Shown: positions 10,373 to 22,094, numbered from the stretch's first letter. The stretch: 64,000 bases of DNA from Crossaster papposus (GCA_037893245.1 JBAIAA010000261.1:930001-994000), one strand, 5' to 3'. Notes: generated by a model not told the origin, from the letters alone. Translations and numbers: made by a program.

Positions 10373-13300
10373 CTACTGTTTAGTCTGTGCTGCCTCTTTC
10401 CTAGCTGCATCCTGCAGGAGTTGTGTGTCGCACTCGTCCGCTGGTAGCTGTACGTACCGAACCACTGACCCACGAATGAAACAGTTCTTGACTGAAAGCT
10501 GTGAAGGGATTAATGGACGGTAACACATTAACCCTCATCGTCAAGTGAAATTAGAAAACTTAACCCTGACTACCCCAAGCCCATCAAACTCCAACTGCAG
10601 GTTTTGGCAGGTTTGGTACCAAACATTAGCAACCTGTTGTTGGACTTTGTTCGACTCGGTACAAAAGGCCTAGGGAGACCCTGTTGAACTTTTAAATTCT
10701 TTATCCATTTTAATTCTATGTGTTTCTAAATCTATCAATTTTTAAATAGGCCCTAATATTTCAAATTGTTTAAAATAATTTATTTATGAAATGGTATAGT
10801 GATCAGTAATTCTTATAATTAGAAGGCTCCTTTGGAAAGCAGTTTGTTAACTGAAAAGGACTACCCTCTTTAAAGATTACAATAAATAAATAAACTCTGC
10901 GAGGTTCAGGGCAGAAAGGCATAAGACTTTGTACAATTGTTGGAGCTTGGGGAATGCACTGGCATTTATTCGTGGGTGAGCTCACCCATGGTCACAGCAC
11001 AGTTCATGGTCAACTGTAAGTGTACACCCCATGTGTCCCCATCAAAATCCACTCCAACACACACTTGGCACGTTCATTGGTTGTGGGGTACCTCTATTGT
11101 TTGACTTTACTTCCCGTCTTTTGTTCTGCTTTATACACTTAGCAATCTTGCAATACATATTGTTAGCCTGTGGGGTACTTTGATTTCTAAACCCTTGTTC
11201 CCAGTACCCCGTAAGTGCCAATTCGTGTAAAGTGCACTGAACAATGCCTAGACCCATCTGTACCAAGTCAATCAAACTTCAACAAGTTAAAAGTTTGGCA
11301 GGTTTAGTATTGTTAGGTTCAGTACCACCAATTACTGAACGTGTGTGCAGTTGTTGAAGTTTGCTAGGTTTGGTATGCTTTATAGTGCGAGAGCCTTATG
11401 TGACCTGTAGGGGTTATGATCGATTTCAATTTGTGAAATGCACATGGCACCACATTAGATTAGAAACGAATGACAAAATGGTCAATGTTCGATATGCGAT
11501 GTTCGACACATAATTCAATCTGAATCATCACAAACTCTACACTGCATAGGATATCAATAGGACATTTTTTGTACTTTGAACTCCAAGAGGCATAAATTGC
11601 TCAATACGAACCAATAGTTGCTTAGCTCTGCCCTCTTCAATCCCGAAAAAATCTTCCAAAAACTTGTAATGGTGGAATTGTGAGTGTGGGCGTAAATTGT
11701 TACTGTCAACCCCACCACTACATATGTCAGTAGTCTATGGAACAGACTATATGCGTTTTGGATGCGAAACACTGCATCTTCACCTCTGGATTTTGACCAT
11801 TCAGCAGGTCCCTTGATTCGTGTCTTCGTTAAACCTTATGTTATATGGACGAAACATGGCAGCACCAATCAACAGCCATTGGCCAGATTTGGTCACAACT
11901 TCAAAATGCGGCTCAAATGTGACCTGTCATCACAAAATGAGCGTAAAGTCGGCAAAATAAAAAAATGAGATATGGGTATTTCTAAATTCTGTGGAAACAG
12001 AGCTTTCCATTGGTATATAACACTTGGAGGTTTGATACTCAATATTTTTTTATTTTTATTTTGTAGTCTGGAGTCTTAATACAGAGATTATGAGAAAATG
12101 GGAATTTCTTGCGAGAATTTGTGTGAAAGGCATAGAAAGGCATAGTCAAAATTGTCTCAAAAACTAATTTTGTTTTTATCTGATCGTCCTAAAAAATTGG
12201 GAATTGATTGTTGGGGATTTAGTCTTTAAAAAAACCATAATCTCAAAATCGACCACCCCTTCAAATTTTGACTTTGGATGGCCATATCTCCGAATCACAT
12301 CGTGCGACTTTACTCTCATTTTGTAGTGACAGGTCACATGCAGTCTTTTATTCACTCACCATATGTGGATATTTCTCTGGGTCTGTTACACTAATGTCCG
12401 ACAGCTTGATGTTGAGGAACTGATCCACAGAGTGTAATGTCCCACAGATACTAGCAATGAAAGATGCAGAAAGATGCAAATATTCCAATCTATTCACTAC
12501 ATTGTATTTTAACAGTTGTCTAGCTAATAAATATGACATACACTCATATTCAACTGTAAGCTTGTATTTGATAGCGGGTTAAAGCTCTTATATTGGGAGT
12601 CAGGTTGGCGTAGCGGTTCTTTCTTTGCCTTCCATCGCTGTGACCCGGGTTAGAATCCAGTTTAACCCTAACCACCCCGAGTCCATCAAAATCCATTTCC
12701 TGTTTTGGAGGATTTTAGAGGATTCAGGATACCTCCATATTGAACAACTGGAGGAGTGTGATGGATTGAGGATTTTAAGCCTAGTGTTACTGCAGGAGTT
12801 GATGGATTCAGGATACAGAAATTCAGGAGCCGTGAGGGAGTTAGGGTTGAGCAAATACGTGGATGGGGTTTTTAGTCCCTGCCTGATTCCGAGAGTTTTC
12901 TCCAGGGGTATATGTGAGTTTTCTCCAGGGGTATATGTGGGTTTTCTCCAGGATATTCTTCTGGGGCCGGGGTTTTCCTCCCACCTCTAAAACTTCACCT
13001 ACTTATCGTTGTCTACACTCTTCTCATTGTTTATGAGTGCCTAGAAGGATTTGAGGGATTCTTGGTTTCATTACCAAAAAGAATTAATAATAATGGTACA
13101 ACTGTAGAATGCAGGGACACTCAACTTTATTTACTACTCTCGGCTTTATTCACCCTAGGACATAGAATGGAGTGACCCTGTATTCTATGGGTATTGGGGT
13201 ACAACTATAGAATACAGGACCACTCCATTCTATGTCCTAGGGTAAAATAAATTTAATACCTCAGATCATTCTTCAACTCAACCACCACATCTTTCCCCAC

Positions 13301-14323
13301 AAGAGATTTGAAGAACGAGTAGAAAAGCTGCAAAAATAAGACATGTGTACGATTAATTCAGACTGGAAATGTTTGGAGTATGGCATGCTCCTAACTATAG
13401 CTGGGACTACCTGAAAATGCATAACTAGACTATTATTTTTGTTATGCCATTGAATAAAAGCTGCACTGTAGCGCCCTCGGACGGCAGCCAATGATGACAG
13501 ATGGCAAGTCGGTATTTTCGTTATATGTCGTTGTGTAAAATTATTCGAAATTTCCCGTTCATTTCATGGATCTGAACCCAGATCTGTGTACTTATCCATG
13601 CCAAAAGAATACATACAAAATACGTGGCCCGAACAATTTCATCATGAGAGAATACTATTTGCAAACAAAACTGTCCTTTCTGCATGGTGAAAACCTTTCA
13701 TATTTGTAAGGCCATATAAAATTATATTTCTTGTCCTGATTTTTACTTTTTTCTTTTTAAGAGGCGGGCACTTTTTTACTGCAAAAATAGGGTCGCACTG
13801 ACCGACTTCACATCTGCATAATACTGTATGCTCTGAAACTGAAAGATTGCAAATAAAAATGTTATTATCGGGATACAACGCTTAGATACAACTTAAGTGT
13901 CGATGTAAAAATACATGGATTTTTGCCATTTTGTAAATTTAACAATTATTGAAAAAAAAATATTTAAAAAATTGATGCAGCAGCCCAAAAAATGGGAAAA
14001 TGTTTTACGAGGTATGCTATTTATTCATTATTTAAGATATTTATTTCTTCTTAACAACATTTGAAAATACATTTTAATGCCATTTCTTTTAGACCATGCA
14101 CAGCGGCCAAGTAACACATTATATCATATTTTTGTAATTAAAATGTCCACATACCCCGCGAAAATAGACCATTAAAATATAAGGGCGCCCTCTAACGACT
14201 AAAATAAACGTGCCATGTGCAATCTTACATTTGTCGATGAAACGTTACTCTAAATTTTACTAAACTTTACTATATATATTTTATTATGAACGAATAAACA
14301 ATTAAGAACCAAGATGTTACCAT
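10373..14323 (-). CDS. LSM2: LSM2, U6 snRNA-associated Sm-like protein
   Basis: Minus-strand exons: exon 2 13327-13260 (LFYSFFKSLVGKDVVVELKN...), exon 3 12450-12360 (SICGTLHSVDQFLNIKLSDI...), exon 4 10498-10373 (LSVKNCFIRGSVVRYVQLPA... ending in TAG). Phases agree and the total is 95 residues, the same as human LSM2. Exon 2 starts at codon 2, so the start ATG must lie alone in exon 1. The best candidate is ATG at 14323-14321 followed by donor GTAACA, which is inferred. The Sm1 motif spans exons 2-3, and the Sm2 motif is NCFIRGSVVRYV. In the family this protein joins the Lsm1-7 ring (cytoplasmic mRNA decay) and the Lsm2-8 ring (U6 snRNA 3' end). It is divergent from PSMB1. Confidence 0.93.
10559..11393. 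repeat. TTAACCCT-bounded repeat, ~835 bp, in LSM2 intron 3
   Basis: It starts CTTAACCCTGACTACCCCAAG and ends near TATAGTGCGAGAGCC. Shared blocks with 16514-16968, 26365-26533 and the split copy at 36062-38323 are CCCATCAAACTCCAACTGCAG, TTTGGCAGGTTTAGTA and GTATGCTTT.TAGTGC. No coding capacity was found. Confidence 0.7.
11917..12339. repeat. ATGTGACC-family element (GTCATCACAAAATGAG subfamily)
   Basis: It begins ATGTGACCTGTCATCAC followed by AAAATGAGCGTAAAGTCG and ends TTTTGTAGTGACAGGTCACAT. It lies 20 bp below LSM2 exon 3, so it forms the start of LSM2 intron 3. It is nearly identical to 55468-55894 in reverse orientation. Confidence 0.85.
12595..13100 (+). repeat. tRNA-derived SINE split by a TTAACCCTAAC-bounded insertion
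   Basis: The left part (12595-12661) reads GGCGTAGCGGTTCTTTC ... GACCCGGGTTAGAATCC, like pol III box A/B sequence. The right part (12851 on) has CCCTGCCTGATTCCGAG, three TTTTCTCCAGG repeats and GGGGTTTTCCTCCCACC, typical of a SINE body. Between them, 12662-12850 starts TTAACCCTAACCACCCC and ends GGGAGTTAGGGTTGA. Confidence 0.65.
13153..13243. repeat. Inverted repeat with ~35-bp arms in LSM2 intron 2
   Basis: The arms are CCTAGGACATAGAATGGAGT and ACTCCATTCTATGTCCTAGG plus matching CTGTATTCTAT/ATAGAATACAG inner sequence. The right arm ends about 17 bp below LSM2 exon 2. MITE-like hairpin. Confidence 0.85.
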
Positions 14324-14781
14324 GATTATATTTGGTCAACGAATAACGTATGCTAATGACCGCAAATTGTGAAATAATTGCATTAGCAACGTTGACCAGA
14401 CGACACAGCTCACTTCATTTTTACACCTTTGATCTAAAATTTAATAAAGTAAAGGAGATATTCAAATGAAAAAAAGGCTAGTTACCTTTACATACAATTA
14501 AAATAATAAATTATATAGTTTTATATTTATATGTTTTAGTTTAAACTTACATTTGAGAAAATTACAAGAAAAATAATTTTCAAAAATAATTAAATAATGG
14601 AACAAGCCGATACATTAGATAGCAGGGTACCCAATTGATATAATTTTGTACGTATGGAAAATGCACGACTTTTGGGTTGGGTACCGCGCCACACAAATTC
14701 TGCAGAGTCACAACACAAAAGTACGTCGGGAGCGCAAACGCAGAATTAACTAGGTTTTCTTGAGCTGAATTTTAAAGAAAC
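14324..14781. promoter_or_regulatory. Candidate bidirectional promoter, LSM2 (-) / PSMB1 (+)
   Basis: This 458-bp gap separates the inferred LSM2 start codon from the PSMB1 start codon. It is AT-rich, with GGGTACCGCGCC near 14678. No firm TATA or initiator was identified. The divergent arrangement is the main evidence, and the LSM2 edge depends on its inferred exon 1. Confidence 0.5.
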
Positions 14782-17700
14782 ATGGAGCTACAAATGCATC
14801 CTGCAATGCACAACTCCTTAGAGGGTCCACAACAGAGATATTTCAGCCCTTATGCAATGAATGGAGGGTAAATGTCATTAAGTTTTGTTATTGAATTTTA
14901 TATTTTCTTTTTCAGCCACAAGAGGGCGCGTTTTGTTTTCGTACATAGATAGGCTAGTGTAAAAAAATAAAAAATACATTTCATGCATTTACAACTGTTA
15001 ACATCATTTAGAGTATATTTTCAGGAACATTTTAAACCATAAATTAGCTCTATACGGTGCTGCTGAGCAAATTTACTGCGATTTTTGTGCGAGAACACTT
15101 CAAGCAAGTTCATTACATTAAATGCATTGTTTAAATGGCACAACTATAGTGATTGTAGTTTGGTCCTAATTACACTAACTAAACAGTTCAGATCCAAACT
15201 GCTGGCATTCAGTAGACGTATTCCATTTTCCCCAAACACATTTAATTCCCCAAATTTGTTCCCTAATATTAATGCTAGAATTTAAGGAATAATGTTAATA
15301 ATACTATTACTAACCGATTTACACCTGGGATTTTTACCGGAGATTTAGAGGCACAGGAATATCACATTTTATGATTACACAAACATCAAAACGAAACTGC
15401 ACGAGCGCCCGCCGCTAGCAACGGCACCACGCCGCATGCGCCACGCCGCATGCGCGAGAAAAATCTCCCACGCGACAATCGCCCATGACGCGGTGAAATT
15501 TCAAGTCCCGCGTAAAGTGCATTTCGCGTCAAATAACTCCGATTCCGCTGCTTTTCCCCCCCAAGTAAATGCAATATTACATAAAGAAAAACAAGATTTA
15601 TCAAATGTTAGGTCGATTAGCCGCGAATAAATTCATTTGGTAGTTGAAAATCGGACTCCAAACTTACCTTTAACAATTTGGCAGACGAAAAACGATCGTA
15701 ACTAACGTGAACACCCATCAAAATGGAGCGTGGTTATTCTATTTTTAACCAAGCTCGACTAAAGTGTCTCTACTGCAATGAGAAAACTGTTTACTACTAT
15801 TTCATGTATGGTATAAATAAGTCAATTTTCACAACAAGTTTCCATACGCGAAATAGCATTACGCGATGAACAGCGCCCTCTCGGGGTTTCGCACGCGCCT
15901 AACATAGACATCTTGAAGTAGAAAAGCCTTTTCGCAGTTACACTCGCGGCCTCACGTGAGGGTGGGGGGGGGGGGGGGGGGGGGGGGAAGCGGGTTCTAG
16001 GGAGTTGCATTACGCGCACATTTATTTCTGTACTGGTTTGTATTTATATGCCCGTAAAAGTAATATTATTTTATGCCCATAAATTAAATGTCATATTTTT
16101 ATGCCCGTAAAACTAAGACAAGTCATATTTTTATGCACGTAAAAGTCATTATTGATGACTCGTACATGGTATATTAAGTTGTGTATCCCTTGCTGAAATT
16201 CGGGTGACAGTCTGACCTCTGCATGGAATTGTTGTTTTCCATGCGGTACTGACCTTGTTTAAAGGTAGGATGCACCATTTGCAGATATCAAAAATTTGTA
16301 CTAACGAATTATTAAAAATATCGTACTAATTTAATTTACTAACTTAATTAATTAAAAAAACCAAGAACAGCGTAAAAACCAATGCCCTACAGCGGTTGAA
16401 AACAAATGTCGTTTTTCTTGCTTTCCTAGGCATCCATGATTGTAAAAAATTAAACCCCCTAAATCCACCCATTCGTGATCTTTCAAGCAATTATCAATGG
16501 TGTATCCTACCTTTAACCGTAACCCCCTAGGCTCTCGCACTAGGAAGCATACCAAACCTAACAAACTTCAACAGCTCACACATGTTCAGTTATTTTTGGT
16601 ACACTGTACTGAACCTAACAGTACTGAACCTGCCAAACTCCAACAGTTGAAGTTTTATTGACTTGGAACAGTGGGGACACGCATACAAGGCGTAAGTGTC
16701 CATACACTTACAGTTGACCAGGAACTGTGCTGTGACCATGTGGGTCACTCGCGTATAAATGCCTGTGCATTCTCAAAATTTCTAACATTTTGACAAGTCT
16801 CATGCCTTTATGTCCTGAACCTCACAGAATTCAACAGGGTCTCCCTGGGCCTTTGGTACTGAGTCAAACAAAGTCTAACAACAAGTTGTTACGGTTTGGT
16901 ACCAAACCTGCCAAAACCTAGCGAAAGCTGCAGTTGAAGTTTGATGGGTTTGGGGTAGTTAGGGTTAATGTAGCAAAATTTGGGGATTTTGTATCTTCAG
17001 ACGTCGAGCTTAACTTTATTTCCGATACATTTTGTTGGCGTTTCCACGCCCGGATGTAAATAACGTTAACTCTCCAGCACATGCGAATCTCCCGATGTCA
17101 TGAGCTTTGTAAGCTGGAGTTTAACTCGAGCTACGTATCGCCCCTGCTTCTACCCTTATCATACTTATTTTGAAATCTTAACAGGACTGTACTGGCTGTA
17201 GCAGGTGATGATTTTGCAGTTATTGCATCTGATACCAGGCTGAGTGAAGGATTCTCTATCCACAGTAGGAACCTGCCGAAAACATACAACCTGTAAGTGT
17301 CTGACGTACAGACGAATGAATACAAGATAACCCTAACCACCCTGAGTCCATCAAAATCCATTTCCTGTTTTGGAGGATTTTAGCCGGATTCAGGATACCT
17401 CCATATTGAACCAACTGGAGGAGTGTGATGGATTGAGGATTTTAAGCCTAGCGTTACTGCAGGAGTTTGATGCATTCAGGATACAGAAATTTAGGTGATG
17501 GACTGTGATGGACTCTATAGAGAAGCACACTGCAATTTTTTGTATGCCACCTTGGTATCCTGAATCCGCCAGAGTCCATCAACTTTTGCTGGGGGATTAT
17601 TGATGGACTCAGGATCTCTCCAGTATGCATACTGGTGGAGTCTGATGGACTCAGGACACCAGCAGTTTTTGCAAACCAAAATTGGTGGACTGTGGTGGAT

Positions 17701-20700
17701 TCAGGATACTTTCTAGTAAAAGGGGTGAGGGAGTTAGGGTTAAAACTAAACTTGTTTGGGCCTTTTGAAGGCTGGTCCAAATTGCTCTGTTTATGAAACA
17801 AAATTGAAATTGTGTCTTCAGGGTAACCACTCCAATAATTATCCAGGTACAGGCACATACAACAATTTGTTGCATATATTTCTAGGTACCTTTACAGTTT
17901 TCTATTTTAGGGTACCTTTGACAGTTTTCTATTTTAGGGTACCTTTGACAGTTTTCTATTTTAGGGTGCCCTTTAACAGTTTTCTATTTTAGGGTGCCCT
18001 TTAACAGTTTTCTATTTTAGGGTGCCCTTTAACAGTTTTCTATTTTAGGGTGCCTTTAACAGTTTTCTATTTTAGGGTGCCTTTAACAGTTTTCTATTTT
18101 AGGGTGCCTTTAACAGTTTTTTATTTTAGGGTGCCTTTAACAGTTTTTTATTTTAGGGTGCCTTTAACAGTTTTCTATTTTAGGTGCCTTTAACAGTTTT
18201 CTATTTTAGGGTGCCTTTAACAGTTTTCTATTTTAGGGTGCCTTTAACAGTTTTCTATTTTAGGGTGCCTCTAACAGTTTTCTATTTTAGGGTGCCTCTA
18301 ACAGTTTTCTATTTTAGGGTGCCTCTAACAGTTTTCTATTTTAGGGTGCCTCTAACAGTTTTCTATTTTAGGGTGCCTCTAACAGTTTTCTATTTTAGGG
18401 TGCCTCTAACAGTTTTCTATTTTAGGGTGCCTCTAACAGTTTTCTATTTTAGGGTGCCTCTAACAGTTAGTTTAACAAGTACCTCTTTCCCTCTAACCCA
18501 ACTCTTTGCAGAACGGGCAACACTGTTCTTGCTTGTTGCGGTTTCCATGGCGACGTCCTGACGTTGTCTAAAGTTCTTGAGGCAAGATTGAAGGTAGGTG
18601 CGAGTCATTATACAATTGTTGACTGCTGTGATGTGGGATATGACGTTTTGAGCACCCGAAGGAAGAATAGTACCGGAGACGAAGCCGAGGGTGCTATATG
18701 CGTCCCAGAGGGTGTTCAAAATGTCATATCCCACATCACAGCAGTCAACAATTGTTTTGTTACACTTCTGTCTTGAAACTCAGCAGACATTTATGAGGAC
18801 TGAAGATACGAAACGTTCTAGTAAACATGTATTTTACTGTAGTAACGTTAATCAAGCAAACGACATGAATGTCTGCTCGTTCGCTGCTCCACTGCAGTTT
18901 ACTATCATTAATAGTAGGCAGGTGAAAATAGCGCGGGTACCAATGATATACAGCTCACAGCGAGCTAACTGCGGCTGCCGTTTATGAGGACTGAAAACAC
19001 GAAATTTTTTAGTTAACCCTAACCCTGCCAAATCCAGCACAGTGCATCTGTGGTGACTGCTTGACCTTGCTGCACTCTGCACACAAGTCAATGTGACAAA
19101 GTATGCAATCTGTTGCGTCTGGCAGGGTTCGAACCCGTAATACCTTGAAACAAAAAAAGTAGGAATACTTGAAAGCCTGCAATTGCAATAAAGTGTCTTG
19201 CCCAAGAACACAAGCACCAGGTTACCTGTCAGGGTTCGAACCCATAGTACCATCGTGCATAAGTCAAACACTGTAACCATTGAACCTTTCAAAAATAGTC
19301 ACGGATTTGATCAAATGGTGTATCGCGTCTTTTGTGTTGATTAGATGTACGAGCATGATAACCACAAGCAGATGAGCTGTAAGGCAGTTGCATCCATGCT
19401 GTCCTCCATCTTGTACTATCGGCGGTTCTTTCCTTACTACACCTACAACATCTTGGCAGGAATCGACGACGAAGGTGGGTCAACCATCTAAAGCCCTGTG
19501 CGCACTGGACTTATTTTTATAAAACATACCGAGACGATGGGTACTTTTCCCATTTTAAGTCCAGTGCGGACAGTCTAGGACGTTTTTCTCTCAGTTACTT
19601 TTCCCAAGTCCAGTGGTTACTTCTACCGGCCACTGCTGCCCGGGAAAACTTCCCATGTAACTTTTCCCTAGACGATAAGTCCAGTGCGAACAGTGCGTGT
19701 CGGTAAAAGCGGCCCAGGAAAACGTTCACCCGGCCCCCCAGTGCGAGGTCATGCTACACAAGACACCGCGCATGCGCTCTTTGCATTGTTTACGTGCGGG
19801 CATGCTGATGCATGCAAATCGCATTGTGATCACATTCGCATGTGATAGAAGAGAGCGTGGAGTAGTTGTTGCAATACCGTACCGACGATGGCATCAAAAA
19901 TGCGATCGGAAAAGAAACCGCGCGCGCGCGAATGAGTACACCGGGGTCAATGCAGAAAGCTCACGCAAAGCGCCCTCACAAGTCATTATAATGACAGCTC
20001 GGCTACTTTTCCCGCGGTCTCTGTAAAATTTTCCTGTGTCGAAAGTCCAAGTGCGAACAGTGGTAACATTTCACCATTTTTTATTTTACTATCGTCTCGG
20101 TAAAACCTTCCCCTAAAAAAGTCCAGTGCGAACACGGCTTTAGCTTGATAGTACGGCAGATAGGTGGTGGTTGGATTCTGCATTTGATGATGCAAGCATG
20201 GAATTTGGCACACTGTTGGACGTGTATGCCGCGAGAAAGATATCTGGCTATAGGGCCATCGCAGATTTGTCCTTTGAAAAAACATAGGTAGAATAACAAG
20301 CATGACAGCAATTTTGTTTAACAATGAAAAAAATCTTGCTATTCTACAATTCCCCCAAATATCTGCCCCACTATTAATGAACAGCCCAAATGAAAGTATC
20401 ATTGCACACTTTTGACCTTTGACCCTACATACTCTGAGTTGCTGTCCAGATCACCGTGATTAACATCATGCACATTGAACGAACACGAGGAAATTTTTTA
20501 TAAACCTTGGGTCTCACTCAAGCTTTGGCTTCAGGAAAATTGAAGCCCAACTAGTAATCTACAGCTCAATACGGATTCAAGTTCTACGGATTCAAGCCTC
20601 AGTGTATGGATTCAAGCAAATTACACTAGGGAGTTGGGGTTAAATCTAACGCAAGTACTTGGTAGTGTTTATTACAGTACACTGTACAAATGGCCAAGTA

Positions 20701-21776
20701 TGTCATTCAAGCACAGATTGTGATTACTCCGTAGGGAAGGGTTGCGTGTACAGCTTTGATCCGGTTGGTTCCTATGAGCGTGAGGCATATAGGGCAGCTG
20801 GCTCATCCAGTTCACTCCTACAACCTTTACTAGACAACCAGGTGAGTATTCAAGCAGTGTTAATTAATCCCAAATCCTCCGAAATCCACCAAAATCCACC
20901 AAAATCCACAAAGATACTCAAAAATACTCAAAAATCTTTCAAAATCTTCCAAAATCCACCAAAATCCTCCAAAATCCACCAAAATCCTCCAAAATCCTCA
21001 TTGCCAAATGGAGGAATTTAGAGGATTGAGGGCACTTGGAAGTTGATAAATCGGAGGATTTTGTTTTGCAGGATCGAGGGCATTGCTACTGGGAAAAATG
21101 CGGGATCCAGGTCATGAGTTCTATAATGCTGGATGATTTTGCAGGATTGAGGTTTCTCATAATGTGGCCCGTCATCACAAACGGGCCTTAAACCCGCATT
21201 GTGTTACCTCGAGATATCATAGAAAATAGGTCAAAATGCATGTACAATGTCGAAAATATTTCAAACGTTCAAACCCTAAATTTACATTCTGTGAAGTTTT
21301 GAAGCCCAAAAGTGTTTTGAAAATGTAAAAAAGGAGAGATTTTGGTGGGGCATCATGCATGGTTTGAAACAGTTGTTTTTCTCAGCTTTTCGATTGATTA
21401 AATGCAACCGACCTAGCTCAGTACAAATTGTCATAACTACGGAGCAATACTACCGATTGAGCTGTTTGACCCTTCATTTTAAAGCTTATTAAATACTTAT
21501 TAAATATCTTTGATGGAGTATGACTTTACAGCCCTTCTGTGGTGACAGGTCACATATGTACATTATATATCTTTTCTTAATAATTACCAGATTGGCGGCA
21601 AGAATCAGGAGGGTCCGGCGGCCCCGCCTCTCAGCCAGGAGAAAGCTGTGGCGCTTGTCAAGGATGTCTTCATCTCGGCTGCCGAGAGAGACATCTACAC
21701 TGGAGACGGCATCGTCTTGAACATCATCACAAAGGATGGCGTACGCGAGGAGAGATTTCCTCTAAGACGAGACTAG
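14782..21776 (+). CDS. PSMB1: Proteasome subunit beta type-1 (20S beta-6)
   Basis: Six exons with consistent phase: 14782-14867, 17185-17292, 18512-18593, 19345-19474, 20735-20841 and 21591-21776, encoding 232 residues (human 241). Recognisable blocks in order are [95 protein letters not shown] and [19 protein letters not shown]. Beta-6 is a structural, non-proteolytic subunit of the 20S core in cytoplasm and nucleus; the short N-terminal leader fits the family. All introns are GT-AG. Intron 2 carries 21 tandem copies of an acceptor-like 27-mer, and a MITE ends 35 bp before exon 6. It is divergent from LSM2. Confidence 0.97.
15405..15500. promoter_or_regulatory. CpG-rich patch in PSMB1 intron 1
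   Basis: A dense CpG run with a tandem CACGCCGCATGCG duplication lies in an otherwise AT-rich intron. It could be an alternative promoter or enhancer. It lies about 170-260 bp below the candidate minus-strand exon at 15668-15718. Confidence 0.3.
15668..15718 (-). other. Candidate alternative minus-strand first exon
   Basis: On the minus strand an ATG opens 17 codons ([17 protein letters not shown]), ending AAG before an excellent donor, GTAAGT. If joined to LSM2 exon 2 it would read K-LFYSFFK in frame, an N-terminally extended LSM2. No known LSM2 has such an extension, so this is speculative. It could also be chance or part of a repeat. Confidence 0.2.
15964..15987. repeat. Homopolymer G(24) in PSMB1 intron 1
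   Basis: An uninterrupted run of 24 G follows TCACGTGAGGGT. Potential G-quadruplex. Confidence 0.9.
16259..16516. repeat. AAAGGTAGGAT-family MITE in PSMB1 intron 1
   Basis: It begins TTAAAGGTAGGATGCACC and ends GGTGTATCCTACCTTTAA. At about 258 bp it is shorter than the ~316-bp copy at 8958 and has an internal deletion. Its right TTAA is shared with the next element. Confidence 0.85.
16514..16968. repeat. TTAACCCTAAC-bounded repeat, inverted relative to 10559
   Basis: It starts TTAACCGTAACCCCCTAGG and ends GGGGTAGTTAGGGTTAA. Blocks such as CTCTCGCACTAGGAAGCATAC and TTTGGTACCAAACCTGCC are the reverse complement of those in 10559-11393. Confidence 0.75.
17328..17743. repeat. TTAACCCTAAC-bounded repeat in PSMB1 intron 2
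   Basis: It starts TAACCCTAACCACCCTGAG and ends GTGAGGGAGTTAGGGTTAA. The interior carries repeated TGGA/TCAGGA words (GAGTCCATCA, GGATTCAGGATACC). It begins 35 bp after the exon 2 donor and is a longer relative of 12662-12850. Confidence 0.8.
17887..18470. repeat. 27-bp minisatellite, 21 copies, in PSMB1 intron 2
   Basis: The unit is GGGTGCCTTTAACAG followed by TTTTCTATTTTA. Variants are ordered along the array: TACCTTTGAC first, then TGCCCTTTAAC, then TGCCTTTAAC, then TGCCTCTAAC. That order suggests stepwise local expansion. Every unit contains a pyrimidine-rich tract followed by TAG, resembling a 3' splice site. The array ends 41 bp before exon 3. The VPLTVFYFR reading frame here is an artefact. 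Confidence 0.95.
18612..18755. repeat. Hairpin MITE in PSMB1 intron 3
   Basis: ACAATTGTTGACTGCTGTGA at the left is the exact reverse complement of TCACAGCAGTCAACAATTGT at the right. The arms run about 45 bp, into GATATGACGTTTTGA against TCAAAATGTCATATC. Confidence 0.9.
18765..18990. repeat. Dispersed repeat, inverted copy at ~44860-45070
   Basis: It contains CTTGAAACTCAGCAGACA, GTAAACATGTATTTTACTGT and CGCGGGTACCAATGATATAC. The reverse complements of these occur in the same order at 44860-45070 (SLIMP-like gene intron 4). Confidence 0.8.
19012..19300 (-). repeat. TTAACCCTAACCCTGCC repeat plus tRNA-derived SINE fragment
   Basis: TTAACCCTAACCCTGCCA opens a block (GACTGCTTGACCTTGCTGCA, CAATCTGTTGCGTCTGGCAG) also present at 60190-60300. 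It continues into minus-strand SINE sequence with two GGGTTCGAACCC boxes and GTGTCTTGCCCAAGAACACA. It ends 45 bp before PSMB1 exon 4. Confidence 0.7.
19489..20142. repeat. Inverted-repeat element, ~650 bp, in PSMB1 intron 4
   Basis: It begins TAAAGCCCTGTGCGCACTGG and ends CCAGTGCGAACACGGCTTTA. The GTCCAGTGCG word recurs inside. GC content and CpG are higher than the flanks. No transposase ORF is visible. Confidence 0.85.
20860..21020. repeat. A-rich tandem repeats (AAAATCCACC/AAAATCCTCC)
   Basis: Imperfect 10-bp units AAAATCCACC, AAAATCCTCC and AAAATACTC follow exon 5 of PSMB1. They are related to the GGATTTTGGAGGATTGAGG sequence inside TTAACCCTAAC-bounded elements. Confidence 0.75.
21162..21555. 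repeat. ATGTGACC-family element ending 35 bp before PSMB1 exon 6
   Basis: It begins AATGTGGCCCGTCATCACA and ends TGTGGTGACAGGTCACAT. The left end is more diverged than the right. The interval between the element and exon 6 (21591) holds the whole visible polypyrimidine tract. Confidence 0.75.
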
Positions 21777-22094
21777 TCCTTGAAGTTTCGAAACCCACTG
21801 ATGTTTTGAACATTTTTGAGTTTGCTCACTAAAGGAGCTTTTGCCTTTTTTTTGGTATGAAAAATTCTGACCTAGATTCTGTTGCTAACACAGGCACCTT
21901 ATTTTGAAACGACCTTCAATGTTAGTCTTCGGAGCAATTGTGTCAACGCAGCTTGTGAAATATTGTCCAATCACATGAATTACAAAACGACACGGCAACG
22001 TGCAAATCTTGGACCAACAAAAATGTCTACACAAAATTCCATAGGGATGTCTAAGGGGCGCGGCTACCTGCCATTCCAAGCAAGCGATAGGTCT

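Noticed and set aside
18184..18561. ORF with VPLTVFYFR repeats
   Set aside because: It is the 27-bp intronic array of PSMB1 running into exon 3 in the wrong frame.
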